Source of the DNA: Pseudodonghicola flavimaris
GTDB taxonomy: Bacteria > Pseudomonadota > Alphaproteobacteria > Rhodobacterales > Rhodobacteraceae
DNA: 64,000 nucleotides
Direction: 5' to 3'
NCBI RefSeq assembly: GCF_030164425.1
Contig: NZ_JASNJD010000003.1
Location: 248,001-312,000, forward strand
Part shown: piece by piece, positions 35,912 through 45,802 of the stretch
Numbering within the stretch: the stretch's first letter is position 1
How the letters are laid out: each line of letters opens with the position of its first letter
The notes under the pieces: generated by a model
The model's database searches: none
The model's input: the letters and a program-made list of their open reading frames with translations, nothing else
What the model was told of the DNA's origin: nothing
Translations under genes and position numbers: made by a program

Positions 35912-36541
35912 TCACAGCGCCGCGCTGGGGCGGGCTGCGATGGCGTCGAACCAGGCCCGGGTGGCGGTATTCTCCTCCGGGATACGGGTCTTGATGACGC
36001 GGGCGAAGTCGATGAAGACGAAGCCGGTGATATCGGCCAGGGTAAAACGGTCGCCGGCGAGATAGGCGCTGTGACTGAGCCGCTCCTCGATCATGTCGAA
36101 GAAGATCGCAACCCGGGTGCGGCCGCGTTCCGCCAGTTCCGGGATCTGGTCGAAATCCTCCGGCCCCGGGATCGCACGGCCCTGCATGTGACGGTTGGAA
36201 TTGCGGAATGTCTCGGCGATCGGCATGCCGCCCTGCTGTTCCACCAGCGCGTTCCACATCATCACCAGCCCCTTTTCAACAGGCGTCTCTCCCATCAGCG
36301 GCGGTTCGGGGAAGCGGGCCTCGAGATAGGCGGCGATGCCGAGATTCTCGGCCAGCACCGTGCCCTCGTCGGTGACCAGCACCGGCAGGGTGGCGCGCGG
36401 GTTCACCTTCAGAAAGGCCGGCGACAGCTGCTCTCCCTTCGCGATGGAAATATCGCGGGTATCGATGGTCAGGCCCTTTTCGGCGATGAACATCCGCGCC
36501 CGGCGCGGATTGGGGGCGGTCGAACAGTCGTAAAAGATCAT
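35912..36541 (-). CDS. Glutathione S-transferase
   Basis: A 209-residue GST. The thioredoxin-like N-terminal domain has YDCSTAPNPRRARMFIAEKG, the cis-proline segment ATLPVLV and the glutathione-gripping VLAENLGIAAYLE; the all-helical C-terminal domain has FTLADITGFVFIDFA. It conjugates or reduces substrates with glutathione; class and substrate are undetermined. A start at 36541 is preceded by GGAGACCCGCCAG. The next upstream gene (YcjF-like) ends 58 bp away on the same strand. Confidence 0.9.
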   Translation of the reverse strand: MIFYDCSTAPNPRRARMFIAEKGLTIDTRDISIAKGEQLSPAFLKVNPRATLPVLVTDEGTVLAENLGIAAYLEARFPEPPLMGETPVEKGLVMMWNALVEQQGGMPIAETFRNSNRHMQGRAIPGPEDFDQIPELAERGRTRVAIFFDMIEERLSHSAYLAGDRFTLADITGFVFIDFARVIKTRIPEENTATRAWFDAIAARPSAAL

Positions 36542-36598
36542 CTGGCGGGTCTCCTCTGGCCGCCACGATAGCGACGGCGACAGACCCGGCAAGCCCCC

Positions 36599-37594
36599 TT
36601 AGCGACCGATCAGCCCGGTCAGTGCGCGCTTCACCATGCCGCGAACCGACGGCCTGTGGCGCGGGGTGAAGGCCAGCGGCCGGCAGACCTCCATCGCCGC
36701 GACACCGACCCGGGCCGAGAGCGCACCGTTGACCAGCCCCTCGCCGAAGCGGCGCGACAGCTTGCTGAGGATCGAGCCCCCCAGCAGCGGTTCCAGCAGA
36801 TCGTCACCGACCGCCACCGCGCCGGTGGCCACCAGATGGCCGAAGACCGCCCGCATCAGCCGCCAACTGCCTAAGAACCCGCCGCGGCCGCCATAGACCT
36901 CCGCCACCCGGCGGATCATCCGCAGATTGGCGGTGAGCGCGGCGGCGACATCGGCCAACGCCAGCGGCACCAGCGCGGTCACCGTCGCCACCTGCCGCGC
37001 CGCCGCCTCGACCTCGCGCGCGGCGCGGGCGTCGAGCGGGGCCAGCACCTCTGCCTCCACCAGTTCCAGCACGGCGGCGGCATCGAACTGCTCGCCCACC
37101 TGCTCCTCCAGCCGGGCGCGGCCCCAGCGGGTGTCCTCGCGCCCGGCATAGAGCGCGATCAGCCGGGCGGCGACGGCGCGGGCGCCGTCCAGATCGGCAT
37201 CGGCCAGGGCGGCATCGGCCTGCCGCCGCACTCCGTCGAGCCGGGACAGACGGCCGAGTGCGGCCAGTTCGCGCAGCACCAGCAGTGCCACCACCAGCAA
37301 GAGCGCCAGGATCAGCGCCGCCACCGCCCAGCCGAGGATCGGCAGCCGGTCGATCAGCCGATAGACGAAATCCCAGGCCGCGACCGAGATCACCGCGCCC
37401 AGAACCCCGCTCAGCAATCCCCAGAACCAGCGTGCCAGCCGCGATGGCCGGGCCCCGGCGATCCGGGCCGCGCGCTGCATCGCCGCGCCGTCCAGGCCCG
37501 GCGCATCGGGATCGGGCACCGGCGCGGCCCCGGCCACATCGGGCAGCGCCTCGCCGCTCTCTTCCAGATCGAACAGCACCGGTCCCTTGCTCAT
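36599..37594 (-). CDS. YcjF/TIGR01620-family membrane protein (DUF697)
   Basis: A 331-residue inner-membrane protein. An acidic, proline-rich N terminus is followed by two close membrane helices (LLSGVLGAVISVAAW and LGWAVAALILALLLVVALLVL) and a DUF697-type C-terminal domain (VPLALADVAAALTANLRMIRRVAEVYG). YcjF proteins are nearly always paired with the YcjX ATPase; the pair is associated with envelope stress (phage-shock and sigma-E-type responses) in enterobacteria, with unknown mechanism. Its start overlaps the stop of the GNAT gene by four bases. Confidence 0.88.
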   Translation of the reverse strand: MSKGPVLFDLEESGEALPDVAGAAPVPDPDAPGLDGAAMQRAARIAGARPSRLARWFWGLLSGVLGAVISVAAWDFVYRLIDRLPILGWAVAALILALLLVVALLVLRELAALGRLSRLDGVRRQADAALADADLDGARAVAARLIALYAGREDTRWGRARLEEQVGEQFDAAAVLELVEAEVLAPLDARAAREVEAAARQVATVTALVPLALADVAAALTANLRMIRRVAEVYGGRGGFLGSWRLMRAVFGHLVATGAVAVGDDLLEPLLGGSILSKLSRRFGEGLVNGALSARVGVAAMEVCRPLAFTPRHRPSVRGMVKRALTGLIGR

Positions 37595-38040
37595 CGCCCG
37601 CTCTCCTGTTGCCAGATCATGGTGATATCCGGCAGGTTTTCATCGTTCTCGGCGCCATCGCCGCGCGCCACCTCGGCGAACCCCGCCCGCAGGTAGAACC
37701 GATGCGCCCGGTTGTTGGCGGCGATCACCCTCAGCCACAGCCGGGGGGATCGCGCCTTGGCCTCCGCCATCAGCAGATCGGCCACCCCGCTGCCTTGAGC
37801 CCCGGGCGCCAGGTAGAGCGCGCAGATCTCCTCTCCGTGCCGGGCGAGAAACCCCACCACGGCGCCGGAATACTCCGCCACCGTCACCCAGCCCATGCGG
37901 ATCATCGCATCGCAATGGGCGATCGCCTCCGCCCCGGTGTGGTGATCGGGCATCCAGTCGGTCTCCCGCTGGAAGCGATGCAGGATCTCTCCCATCCTGC
38001 CGGCGTCCAGCGGCCGGGCGGCGCGCAGGAACAGGCTCAC
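37591..38040 (-). CDS. GNAT-family N-acetyltransferase
   Basis: A 149-residue single GNAT domain: FLARHGEEICALYLAPGAQG is the beta4 strand and the acetyl-CoA pyrophosphate loop (APGAQGSGVADLL), and ANNRAHRFYLRAGF is the C-terminal signature. It acetylates an unknown amine. It overlaps the genes on both sides by four bases (GTGA with YcjX, ATGA with YcjF), so it is made together with them and may modify one of them. The GTG at 38040 is the start. Confidence 0.86.
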   Translation of the reverse strand: MSLFLRAARPLDAGRMGEILHRFQRETDWMPDHHTGAEAIAHCDAMIRMGWVTVAEYSGAVVGFLARHGEEICALYLAPGAQGSGVADLLMAEAKARSPRLWLRVIAANNRAHRFYLRAGFAEVARGDGAENDENLPDITMIWQQESGR

Positions 38041-39452
38041 AACCGGTCCCCGATCAGGAATTGCGCGGCGCGGTCCAGACGGATGTGCGGCGGCCCGTCG
38101 CCCGGGTGCAGCACCAGCGGCGCCGGTGCAAAGCGCATCAGCCCGTAATCGGCGCCCAGCCAGGCGCGCGCACCCTGCCGCGCCGGGGCGAGCAGCCGCG
38201 CCGGATCCTCCGGCAGCTCTCCCGGATAGAACGCGGCCTGCCGTCCGTCCTCCAGCAACCGGCCGCGCACGCAGGGCAGTTCCCGCCCGTCATGATCGCG
38301 CATCTCCTCGGTGGTGGCGCGCAGCGCGGCGATCGCCATCGCCGCCGTCTCCGCCCCGGCGAATTGCGCGCGATCCCGGGCACTGCGGGTCAGCGCCTCC
38401 ATGATCGCGGTCAGACGGCCGTGCTGGCTATGATGCAGGTGATCGGCCTTGGTGGCGGCAAACAGGATGCGGTCGACCCGCTTGCCGCGCCAGAGCCGGG
38501 ACAGGAAAGCGTTGCGACCGGGGCGGAAGGCGCCAAGGATGCCCTCCATCGCGCGGCGCAGATCCTCCACCCCCTGCGGGCCGGCATGGATCGCCCCCAG
38601 CGCATCGACCAGCACAACCTGCCGGTCGAGCCGGGCGAAATGATCGTGAAAGAACGGTTTGACCACCTTTGCCTTGTAAGCCTCGAACCGCCGTTCCATC
38701 TCGCGCAGCAGACTGCCGCGCCGGCCGGCGCCTTCCGGGATCGGCGCGAAGGTCAGGACCGGAGAGCCCGCCAAATCGCCCGGCAGCAGGAACCGCCCCG
38801 GCGGGATGCAGTCATAGGAGCCACTGCCCCGCGCGGTATCGAGATAGGCGGTGAAGCTGCGGGCCAGCGCCTGCGCCACCGGTTCGTCCAGCGCCGCGTC
38901 CGGGTCGGCGGCACGGGCCTGATCCAGATAGGGCTGCGCCTCCGGACGTCGGGCCAGGCGGCTCAACGCATCCTCCGCCCAGTCGCGATAGGACATCTCC
39001 AGAAGCGCCAGATCGAGCAGCCATTCCCCTGGGTAATCGACGATGTCGAGATGCACGGTGCGCGGCCCCTGCAGCCCCGCCAGCAGCCCCGAGGGCCGCA
39101 CCCTCAGCGACAGGCGAAGCTCGGAAATCGTGCGGGTGCCGTCGGGCCAGTGCGGCCCCGGCCCGGTCAGCGCCGCCAGATGGGTCTCATAATCGAAGCG
39201 CGGCAGGGTGACATGCGGCTGCGGCTGCAGAAACGCGGCCTCGATCCGCCCCTCCTGCGCCGCCACCAGCCCCGGCATCCGGCCCCGGTCCAGCAGATTG
39301 GCCACCAGCGAGGTGATGAAGACGGTCTTGCCGGCGCGGGCAAGGCCGGTCACCCCCAGCCGGATCACCGGTTCGAAGAAGGTTTCCGAGATCCGCCCGC
39401 CCAGGGTATCCACCCCGCGGGCGACCTCATCCGCCAGATCGGTAATGATCAA
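38037..39452 (-). CDS. YcjX-like P-loop ATPase (DUF463)
   Basis: A 471-residue YcjX-family protein. Walker A is GLARAGKT (residues 36-43); the family core segments [15 protein letters not shown] (Walker B-like DYPGEW), [18 protein letters not shown] and [17 protein letters not shown] are all present, and the last is the base-recognition TKAD. Members are stress-linked NTPases of uncertain function that partner with YcjF. A TTG start at 39452 is preceded by AGGAGA at five bases. First gene of the YcjX-GNAT-YcjF operon, divergent from truA. Confidence 0.9.
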   Translation of the reverse strand: MIITDLADEVARGVDTLGGRISETFFEPVIRLGVTGLARAGKTVFITSLVANLLDRGRMPGLVAAQEGRIEAAFLQPQPHVTLPRFDYETHLAALTGPGPHWPDGTRTISELRLSLRVRPSGLLAGLQGPRTVHLDIVDYPGEWLLDLALLEMSYRDWAEDALSRLARRPEAQPYLDQARAADPDAALDEPVAQALARSFTAYLDTARGSGSYDCIPPGRFLLPGDLAGSPVLTFAPIPEGAGRRGSLLREMERRFEAYKAKVVKPFFHDHFARLDRQVVLVDALGAIHAGPQGVEDLRRAMEGILGAFRPGRNAFLSRLWRGKRVDRILFAATKADHLHHSQHGRLTAIMEALTRSARDRAQFAGAETAAMAIAALRATTEEMRDHDGRELPCVRGRLLEDGRQAAFYPGELPEDPARLLAPARQGARAWLGADYGLMRFAPAPLVLHPGDGPPHIRLDRAAQFLIGDRL

Positions 39453-39553
39453 ACCTGTCTCCTGCCGATTGCCTGTCCTGCAAGATAGGCACGGCGGCGG
39501 CCGGGGCCAAGCGGCTCTTGCCCGCGGGCCTGCGCCGCGCTACTGCCCGGGCC

Positions 39554-40324
39554 ATGCCACGCTATGCTTTGAAAGTCGAATATCAGGGGGCGCCCTTTGC
39601 CGGCTGGCAAAGGCAGAAGCAGCAGCCCTCGGTTCAGGGCGCCATCGAAGAGGCGCTGGCCCGGCTGGAACCGGGGCCCCATACCATCGCCGCCGCCGGC
39701 CGCACCGATGCCGGCGTGCACGGGCTGGGACAGGTGGCCCATTGCGATCTGGTCAAGGACTGGGATCCCTTCCGGCTGTCGGAAGCGCTGAATTACCACC
39801 TCAAGCCGCAGCCGGTGGCCATCGTCGCCGCCGCCCGGGTCGATGACGACTGGCACGCGCGGTTTTCAGCGGTGGAGCGGCAGTATCTGTTCCGCATCCT
39901 GGTCCGCCGGGCGCCGGCGACGCATGACGCGGGCCAGGTCTGGCAGGTGTCGCATCCGCTCGACGTGGCGGCGATGCAGGCCGGCGCCGACATGTTGCTG
40001 GGGCGGCATGATTTCACCACCTTCCGCAGCTCGATCTGCCAGGCGGCGAGCCCGGTGAAGACGCTGGACGAACTGCGGGTGGAGGCGGTGGACGGCTTCT
40101 CCGGCCCGGAAATCCATTTCCACGTCCGCGCCCGGTCGTTTCTGCACAATCAGGTGCGCAGCTTCGTCGGCACACTGGAGCGGGTCGGCGCCGGCGCCTG
40201 GGCGCCCGCGGATGTGCGCAGCGCGCTCGAGGCCTGCGACCGCGCCGCCTGCGGCCCGGTCTGTCCGCCGCAGGGGCTCTATCTGGCGCGGGTCGGCTAT
40301 CCCGCCGATCCCTTCGCCGTGTGA
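39554..40324 (+). CDS. truA: tRNA pseudouridine(38-40) synthase
   Basis: A 256-residue TruA. The catalytic aspartate is D52 in [15 protein letters not shown], with the tyrosine motif in [15 protein letters not shown], and the C-terminal [19 protein letters not shown]. It makes pseudouridine at positions 38-40 of the anticodon arm. The ATG at 39554 ([12 protein letters not shown]) gives the standard length. Monocistronic, divergent from ycjX. Confidence 0.95.
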   Translation: MPRYALKVEYQGAPFAGWQRQKQQPSVQGAIEEALARLEPGPHTIAAAGRTDAGVHGLGQVAHCDLVKDWDPFRLSEALNYHLKPQPVAIVAAARVDDDWHARFSAVERQYLFRILVRRAPATHDAGQVWQVSHPLDVAAMQAGADMLLGRHDFTTFRSSICQAASPVKTLDELRVEAVDGFSGPEIHFHVRARSFLHNQVRSFVGTLERVGAGAWAPADVRSALEACDRAACGPVCPPQGLYLARVGYPADPFAV

Positions 40325-40366
40325 CGCCGCACGCGCCCCGCGACCGGAGGCGCGGGGCCCACAGGA

Positions 40367-40684
40367 TCACTCTGCCGCGCGTGGCGATTCCAGAAGCTCG
40401 ATTTCGACGAAGGCGCATTCGAACTCATTGGGGTTGATCACGTCATGCTCCGCCCCGAGCGGTTTGAAATAGGGCACCCCGTTCTGCACCGGCGACTGGA
40501 TCACCTCGCCCCCCGGCAGGTGGATTTCGAGAAACCCGTCGAACAGCGGCACCACGACATAGTCGTATTCATGCCGATGCCAGCCGGTGTTGGCACCGCG
40601 CGCCTTGAACCGCCATTCGGTGACCTTGACCCGTTCGTTTTCGATCATGACCGTGGCCAGGGCCGATCCGCCTTCAGAACACAT
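40367..40684 (-). CDS. Small cupin-domain protein
   Basis: A 105-residue single cupin. Cupin motif 1 is GWHRHEYDYVVVPLFDG and motif 2 is FKPLGAEHDVIN, giving a likely metal site of three histidines and a glutamate. Function cannot be inferred beyond a small metal-binding barrel; some are isomerases or dioxygenases. The start at 40684 has AGAGG upstream. It is convergent with truA. A longer in-frame start at 40738 is not preferred. Confidence 0.85.
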   Translation of the reverse strand: MCSEGGSALATVMIENERVKVTEWRFKARGANTGWHRHEYDYVVVPLFDGFLEIHLPGGEVIQSPVQNGVPYFKPLGAEHDVINPNEFECAFVEIELLESPRAAE

Positions 40685-40780
40685 GGGAAACCTCTCTGTT
40701 GTTTCCGCGGACCCTAGGGGCGGGCCAAGTCCTTCCATAGCGCCAGTTTTCCGGGCTCACACAGGCCAGTTGCCCAGCCG

Positions 40781-42361
40781 TCAGACCGACACGCCCAGGC
40801 AGGCGGCATGCGCCCGGGCGATACAGCGGCCGCGATCGGCCGCAGCCCGCGCCACCCGCATCAGCCGTTCCGGATCGGCATGGTGGCCGGCGCTGGAGAG
40901 AATCCGCGCCCAGATGCAGTCCAGCAGCACCAGCGCGGTCAGTTGCATGAAATCATGCGCCTGCGGCGTCGGGTCCGCCAGCCCGAGCAGATGCGCCCGC
41001 GCCCGCCGCCAGAGCGCCGGCAGCCCGTCCTGCGCCACCGCCTCTCCGGTCAGGAACCGGTCGAAGGCCTCGGCCTCCGCCCCGCCCAGCAGCCGGGTCG
41101 CCAGCATCCGCGCATGGATGCCGTTGGCCCCCTCGTAGATGGCGGTGATACGGGCATCGCGATAGGTCTGCTCCAGCCGGTATTCGCGCAGGTAGCCATA
41201 GCCGCCCAGCACCTGGGTGCCCAGTTCTGCCGCCCGCATGCCGCCCTCGGTGCACAGCACCTTGGCCACCGGCGTCAGGAATTCCACCAGCGCCGGATCC
41301 TCGCCCGCTTCCATCACCGCATAGGCCAGATGCACCACGCCGCGCCCGCCCAGCGCCAGCGCGTCGATCTCATCCAGCATCCGGCGCACATCGGCATGCT
41401 GGTCGAGCCGCGCCGACGCCCCGTCCGGCAGCCGGCCCTGGCTGCGCTCGGCGGCATAGCTGGCGGCGACGTCATGAGCCCGCGCCGCATGGGCCACTCC
41501 CTGCAGCGCCACATCGGCGCGGGCATGGTTCATCATCGTGAACATGGCGCGCAGCCCCTGCCCCTCCCTCCCGATCAGCTCGGCCTCCGCCCCGTCGAAG
41601 GCCAGCTGGCAGGTCGGCGAGGCATGCAGCCCCATCTTCTCCTCGATCCGGGTGACGGCGACGGCATTACGACTGCCGTCGGCACACTCCGACGAGCAGA
41701 GGAACAGCGACAACCCCCGAATGCCGTCGTCGGAGGTGCGGGCGAGGACCAGATGCAGGATGCGCGGGCTCATGTCCTGATCGCCGCCGGAGATGAAGAT
41801 CTTCTCGCCGGTGATGCGCCAGACCGCGCCGTCCGGCTCTGCCCGGCAACGCACCCGCGCCAGATCCGAACCGGCCCCGGGTTCGGTCAGGCACATGGTC
41901 GCCAACGTCGCACCGGAGGCCAGGCCGGGCAGATGTCGGGCCTTCTGGTCTTCGGTGCCGAAGCGCTGGAGGGTGCGAATCGCGCCGGGCACCAGACCCG
42001 TCACCATCTGCAGCGCATGATTGGCGCCAGAAAAGATTTCCGAGGTGATCGCCAGCATCAGCGCCCCCATGCCCTGGCCGCCGGCCTCCTCCGGCGCGGT
42101 CAGCCCCGGCCAGCCCTGGTCGGCATAGGCGCGATAGGCCGCGGCGAAACCGTCGGGCATGCGCACCCGGCCGTTTTCCAGCCGGCAGCCCTGCAGATCG
42201 CCCGAGGCGTCGAGCGGCGCGATCTCACCCTCCGCGAAGGCGGCGAAATGCGCCCCGATCCCGGCCGCCATCTCTGCGTCCCAGCCGGGCAGCGCATCGA
42301 CCCCGGCGACATGGGTCAGGCTGAAGAGGATATCGTCAAGCGGTGCGGCAAAGGGTTTCAT
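40781..42361 (-). CDS. Acyl-CoA dehydrogenase (long form)
   Basis: A 526-residue acyl-CoA dehydrogenase with the N-terminal helical extension and C-terminal extra domain of FadE-like members. FAD and substrate motifs: MCLTEPGAGSDLARVR, WRITGEKIFISGGDQD, ARADVALQGVAHAARA, LGGYGYLREYRLEQTYRDARI and the catalytic base region IYEGANGIHA. It oxidises an acyl-CoA to the 2-enoyl form, passing electrons to ETF. It precedes no overlap; the amidohydrolase gene lies about 107 bp upstream on the same strand, so it may belong to the aromatic-acid cluster there. Confidence 0.91.
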   Translation of the reverse strand: MKPFAAPLDDILFSLTHVAGVDALPGWDAEMAAGIGAHFAAFAEGEIAPLDASGDLQGCRLENGRVRMPDGFAAAYRAYADQGWPGLTAPEEAGGQGMGALMLAITSEIFSGANHALQMVTGLVPGAIRTLQRFGTEDQKARHLPGLASGATLATMCLTEPGAGSDLARVRCRAEPDGAVWRITGEKIFISGGDQDMSPRILHLVLARTSDDGIRGLSLFLCSSECADGSRNAVAVTRIEEKMGLHASPTCQLAFDGAEAELIGREGQGLRAMFTMMNHARADVALQGVAHAARAHDVAASYAAERSQGRLPDGASARLDQHADVRRMLDEIDALALGGRGVVHLAYAVMEAGEDPALVEFLTPVAKVLCTEGGMRAAELGTQVLGGYGYLREYRLEQTYRDARITAIYEGANGIHARMLATRLLGGAEAEAFDRFLTGEAVAQDGLPALWRRARAHLLGLADPTPQAHDFMQLTALVLLDCIWARILSSAGHHADPERLMRVARAAADRGRCIARAHAACLGVSV

Positions 42362-42467
42362 CGGTCATCTCCTCCCAGGATGACCGGCCCAGACCCGCCC
42401 GCCGCCGGCGCGGCGGCGAGACAGTGCGGCAGGGGCCGGTCAGTATCGCGCAGGTCTCAGCCCGCGA

Positions 42468-43340
42468 TCACATCAGCCCCAGAAGCCGGGCCGCGTTGTT
42501 CTTGATGATGTCTTCGCGCAGTTCGTCCTTGATGGCGATCTTCTCGAAATCCGCCAGCCAGCGTTCCGGCGTGATCATCGGCCAGTCCGAGCCGAACAGC
42601 ACCTTCTTGCGCAGAATAGAGTTGCAGTAGCGCACCAGGATCGGCGGGAAGTACTTCGGCGACCAGCCGGAGAGGTCGATATAGACGTTCGGCTTGTGCT
42701 GGGCGACGCTGAGCGCCTCTTCCTGCCAGGGAAAGGACGGGTGGGCGAGGATGATCTTGAGATCGGGAAAATCCACCGCGACGTCGTCCATATACATCGG
42801 GTTGGAGTATTTCAGGCGCATGCCGTTGCCGCCAGGCATGCCGGAACCAACGCCGGTCTGGCCGGTGTGGAACAGCGCGATGCAGCCGTGTTCGGCCAGC
42901 ACCTCGTAAAACGGGTAGGCCATGCGGTCATTGGGAAAGAACCCCTGCATGGTCGGGTGAAACTTGAACCCCTTGATGCCGTAATCCTCGATCAGCCGGC
43001 GCGCCTCGCGCACCGCCATCTTGCCCTTCCACGGGTCGATCGAGGCGAAGGGGATCAGCACGTCGCTGTTCGCTTTCACCAGCTCGATCACCTCGTCGTT
43101 GGAATAGCGGCGATAGCCGGTCTCGCGCTCCGCATCGACGGGAAAGATCACCGCGGCGATGTTCTGTTCGCGGAAATGCGCCGCGGTTTCGGGGATCGTC
43201 GGCGGGTGCTTCCAGGGCGCGCCGAAATAGCCGGCCATGGTAGACTGCAGGTCGTCATAGCCGTCGTCGGAATGACAGCCGCAGGGTTCCTCGGCATGGG
43301 TATGGATGTCGATGGCGCGGATTTTTGACAGGTCGATCAT
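42468..43340 (-). CDS. Amidohydrolase family 2 protein (hydrolase or decarboxylase)
   Basis: A 290-residue metal-dependent TIM-barrel protein. Metal residues: H13 and H15 (DIHTHAEE), histidines in LFHTGQTG and ILAHPSFPW, and the strand-eight aspartate in LFGSDWPMITPERW. Family 2 includes ACMSD and resorcylate decarboxylases; in hydroxycinnamate clusters close relatives are annotated as 4-hydroxyphenyl-beta-ketoacyl-CoA hydrolases. Its position just after the feruloyl-CoA synthetase gene favours that role, by inference. About 134 bp separate it from that gene, on the same strand. Confidence 0.88.
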   Translation of the reverse strand: MIDLSKIRAIDIHTHAEEPCGCHSDDGYDDLQSTMAGYFGAPWKHPPTIPETAAHFREQNIAAVIFPVDAERETGYRRYSNDEVIELVKANSDVLIPFASIDPWKGKMAVREARRLIEDYGIKGFKFHPTMQGFFPNDRMAYPFYEVLAEHGCIALFHTGQTGVGSGMPGGNGMRLKYSNPMYMDDVAVDFPDLKIILAHPSFPWQEEALSVAQHKPNVYIDLSGWSPKYFPPILVRYCNSILRKKVLFGSDWPMITPERWLADFEKIAIKDELREDIIKNNAARLLGLM

Positions 43341-43474
43341 TTATGTCCTCGAAACATGGGAAAACATCGCGTGGCTCAGGTCGGTGCGGTCAGCGGAGCG
43401 CGCCCGGCCCAAGGACGGCGCCCGATCCGGGGCCGCTGGCCCCGGGGCAAGAGTGGCGCTTCGGCGGCTCACCC

Positions 43475-45289
43475 TCAGATCCGCGTCACACATGGATCCT
43501 CCGGCGCATAGAGCCGCTCCAGCAGATCCGCGCGGCGGCTCAGCACCTTGCGGAAGTTCAGGTTGCCCTTGGCGGTCATCTCGCCCTCGGGCATCGAAGG
43601 CGGCTCGGACAGCACCATCGCCCGTGCGATCCGGGACGAACTGCCGGAAACCGACAACGCCCGTTCCGCCAGGCAGCGGTGAATCTCCGACAGGAGCCTG
43701 GGATCGGTCACCGCGCCGTCGCGGTCGGCGGGATCGAAGCCCTCGCCCTCCAGCACCGCCATGTTGGGAAAGATCATCACCCCGATCTCGTCGCGGTCGG
43801 CACCGGTGATCACCACGTCCTGCGCCAAGGGCGCCAGACAGGCCAGCACGTCCAGCCGCAGCTGGCCGGCCCGCACCCAGGTGCCCGAGGTCAGTTTGAA
43901 ATCCTCGGAAATCCGCCCCTCGAACTTCATGCCCTTGTTGGGATCCTCCGGCACCAGAAAGCTCATCGCGTCGCCGGTGATGAAGTACCCCTCGTCGTCG
44001 AAGGCCTCCGCCGTCTTCTCCGGCGCCCGGAAATAGCCCGGCATGATGTTCGGGCCCTTCACCCGCACCTCGTAGCGGCCGTCGTCCTCGGGCACCAGCT
44101 TTGCGGTCACCCCGGTCATCGGCACCCCGACCACGCCGGAGCGGTCGGTGGGCTCCTGCTGCAGCATGGTGGCCGGCGCGGTTTCCGTCAGCCCCCAGGA
44201 AGAGGTCATCAGCGGCACCGCGCCGCAGGTCTCCAGCGTCAGCTGCTCATAGCCCGCCCAGACTTCCTGCGGCAGCGAGGCGCCGGCATAGAACAGCATG
44301 TCGAGATCGCCCAGCACCGTCCTGCGCAGATCGCCATCGCACTTCAGCGCGTCGAGCAGCATGGAGAAGCCCACCGGCACGTTGAACAGCATGGTGCCGG
44401 AAATCATCCCGAGGTTTTCGACCGTGCGGTCGAACAGCCCCTTCACCGGCTTGCCGTCGTCGATATAGAGCGAGCCGCCATTGGCCAGCATCATGTTGAA
44501 GTTATGCGAGCCACCAAACACATGGTTCCATGGCAACCAGTCGACGATGCGCGGCGGCCGCTGGCGCAGGAACGGCAGGGAATCGGCGATCATCGCCTGA
44601 TTGGCGCACATCATCCGGTGGGTGGTCATCACCCCCTTGGGGCTGGAGGTGGAACCGGAGGTCATCAGGATCTTGACGACGCTCTCAGGGGTAAGCGCGG
44701 CGAAGGCGGCATCGACATCGGCGCTGCCATCGCCCTTCAGCAGATCGGAGAACGGCGTCGCGCCAGAGCTGCCCGGCCGGCTCGCCACCACCTCGACCCC
44801 GTCGAAGACGTCCAGTGCCAGCGCCTCGGCATAGTGGTCGGCATCGACGGTATAGGCCATCGCCGGGCCGATCAGTTCCATCGCGTGGCGCAGCCGGCCG
44901 TGGGCACCGTGGATCAGCGAATACTGCTCGGCCAGCGGCACCACCGGGATGCCGGCATACTGCCCCGCCAGCGCCAGTAGACCGTGATCGACGCCATTGC
45001 CCGACAACACCATGATCGGCGTCTCCGGCCCCATGCCGCGGCCCAGCAGCGCAGCGGCGAGGGCGCGCACCTGCTGCAGTGTTTCCAGATAGGTCAGTTC
45101 CCGCCAGCCGGCGCCGTGACGCTCGGCCAGAAACACGCGGTCGGGGGCCTCCTCAGCCCAGCGATGCAGCCAGTCGCCCGTCCGCTCGGCCACCGGCCCC
45201 AGATCGTACCCCGAGCGCAGCAGCACCGTGCCGTCCGCCCGTTCCTCCCGCAGCACATGATGCGGGCGATACCGCGACATGCAGTTCAT
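43475..45289 (-). CDS. fcs: Feruloyl-CoA synthetase-like AMP-dependent CoA ligase
   Basis: A 604-residue adenylate-forming enzyme. The P-loop motif is MTSGSTSSPKGVMTTH; further core motifs are DWLPWNHVFGG, SSWGLTETAPA and the hinge GRISEDFKLTSGTWV, with the C-terminal GNLNFRKVL lysine. The extra N-terminal part and the FKLTSGTWV hinge are typical of feruloyl-CoA synthetases rather than generic fatty acyl ligases. It activates ferulate or p-coumarate to CoA thioesters. Context (MarR, enoyl-CoA hydratase, amidohydrolase) fits. It starts 3 bp after the MarR gene; an ATG three codons later is possible. Confidence 0.87.
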   Translation of the reverse strand: MNCMSRYRPHHVLREERADGTVLLRSGYDLGPVAERTGDWLHRWAEEAPDRVFLAERHGAGWRELTYLETLQQVRALAAALLGRGMGPETPIMVLSGNGVDHGLLALAGQYAGIPVVPLAEQYSLIHGAHGRLRHAMELIGPAMAYTVDADHYAEALALDVFDGVEVVASRPGSSGATPFSDLLKGDGSADVDAAFAALTPESVVKILMTSGSTSSPKGVMTTHRMMCANQAMIADSLPFLRQRPPRIVDWLPWNHVFGGSHNFNMMLANGGSLYIDDGKPVKGLFDRTVENLGMISGTMLFNVPVGFSMLLDALKCDGDLRRTVLGDLDMLFYAGASLPQEVWAGYEQLTLETCGAVPLMTSSWGLTETAPATMLQQEPTDRSGVVGVPMTGVTAKLVPEDDGRYEVRVKGPNIMPGYFRAPEKTAEAFDDEGYFITGDAMSFLVPEDPNKGMKFEGRISEDFKLTSGTWVRAGQLRLDVLACLAPLAQDVVITGADRDEIGVMIFPNMAVLEGEGFDPADRDGAVTDPRLLSEIHRCLAERALSVSGSSSRIARAMVLSEPPSMPEGEMTAKGNLNFRKVLSRRADLLERLYAPEDPCVTRI

Positions 45290-45292
45290 GGT

Positions 45293-45802
45293 TCATCCTC
45301 CCTTCGAACCTCCCCCAGAGCTTTGCCGGATCAGGGACATCGCCCCGATCACCGCCAGCTTGGTCTCCTCCGTCATCCCGTTCAGGATACGTCTTTCGTG
45401 GCCGCGCACGGCCTCAAGCGCGCGGTCATACAGCCGCCGGCCCGCCAGTGTCGGGTTCAGCGCATAGGCGCGCCGGTCGGTCGGCACCCGGTCGCGGGTG
45501 ATCAGATCGCGGCCCTCCAGCTCGTCGATGATCACCACCAGATTGGCCCGTTCGACATCCAGCGCCTCGGCCAGCTGCGACTGGCGCAGGCCCGGGTTAT
45601 CGACGATCAGCACCAGCGCCGAATAGGTCACCATGCGCAGTCCCAGGGGCTTAAGTGCCTGGTTCAGATCGGCCTGCACCACGTTGAAGGCGCGCTTGAT
45701 GTGATAGCCGATGAATTCGCGCAGCGTATCGTCGGACACCTGCTGGCCGGCCTCCGGAGCCGAAGTGGCGGCGTCGCGCCTGGCTGCGGCCGGCCGTTTC
45801 AC
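45293..45802 (-). CDS. MarR-family regulator of the hydroxycinnamate cluster
   Basis: A 169-residue MarR protein with dimerisation helices and a winged helix-turn-helix (LRQSQLAEALDVERANLVVIID is the helix region, here within one domain; the wing follows as DRVPTDRRAYALNPT). MarR regulators of such clusters (CouR, HcaR, FerR types) sense hydroxycinnamoyl-CoA, and by analogy this one should release DNA when feruloyl- or coumaroyl-CoA accumulates. Its GTG start overlaps the enoyl-CoA hydratase stop (GTGA), so regulator and enzymes are co-expressed. Confidence 0.88.
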   Translation of the reverse strand: MKRPAAARRDAATSAPEAGQQVSDDTLREFIGYHIKRAFNVVQADLNQALKPLGLRMVTYSALVLIVDNPGLRQSQLAEALDVERANLVVIIDELEGRDLITRDRVPTDRRAYALNPTLAGRRLYDRALEAVRGHERRILNGMTEETKLAVIGAMSLIRQSSGGGSKGG

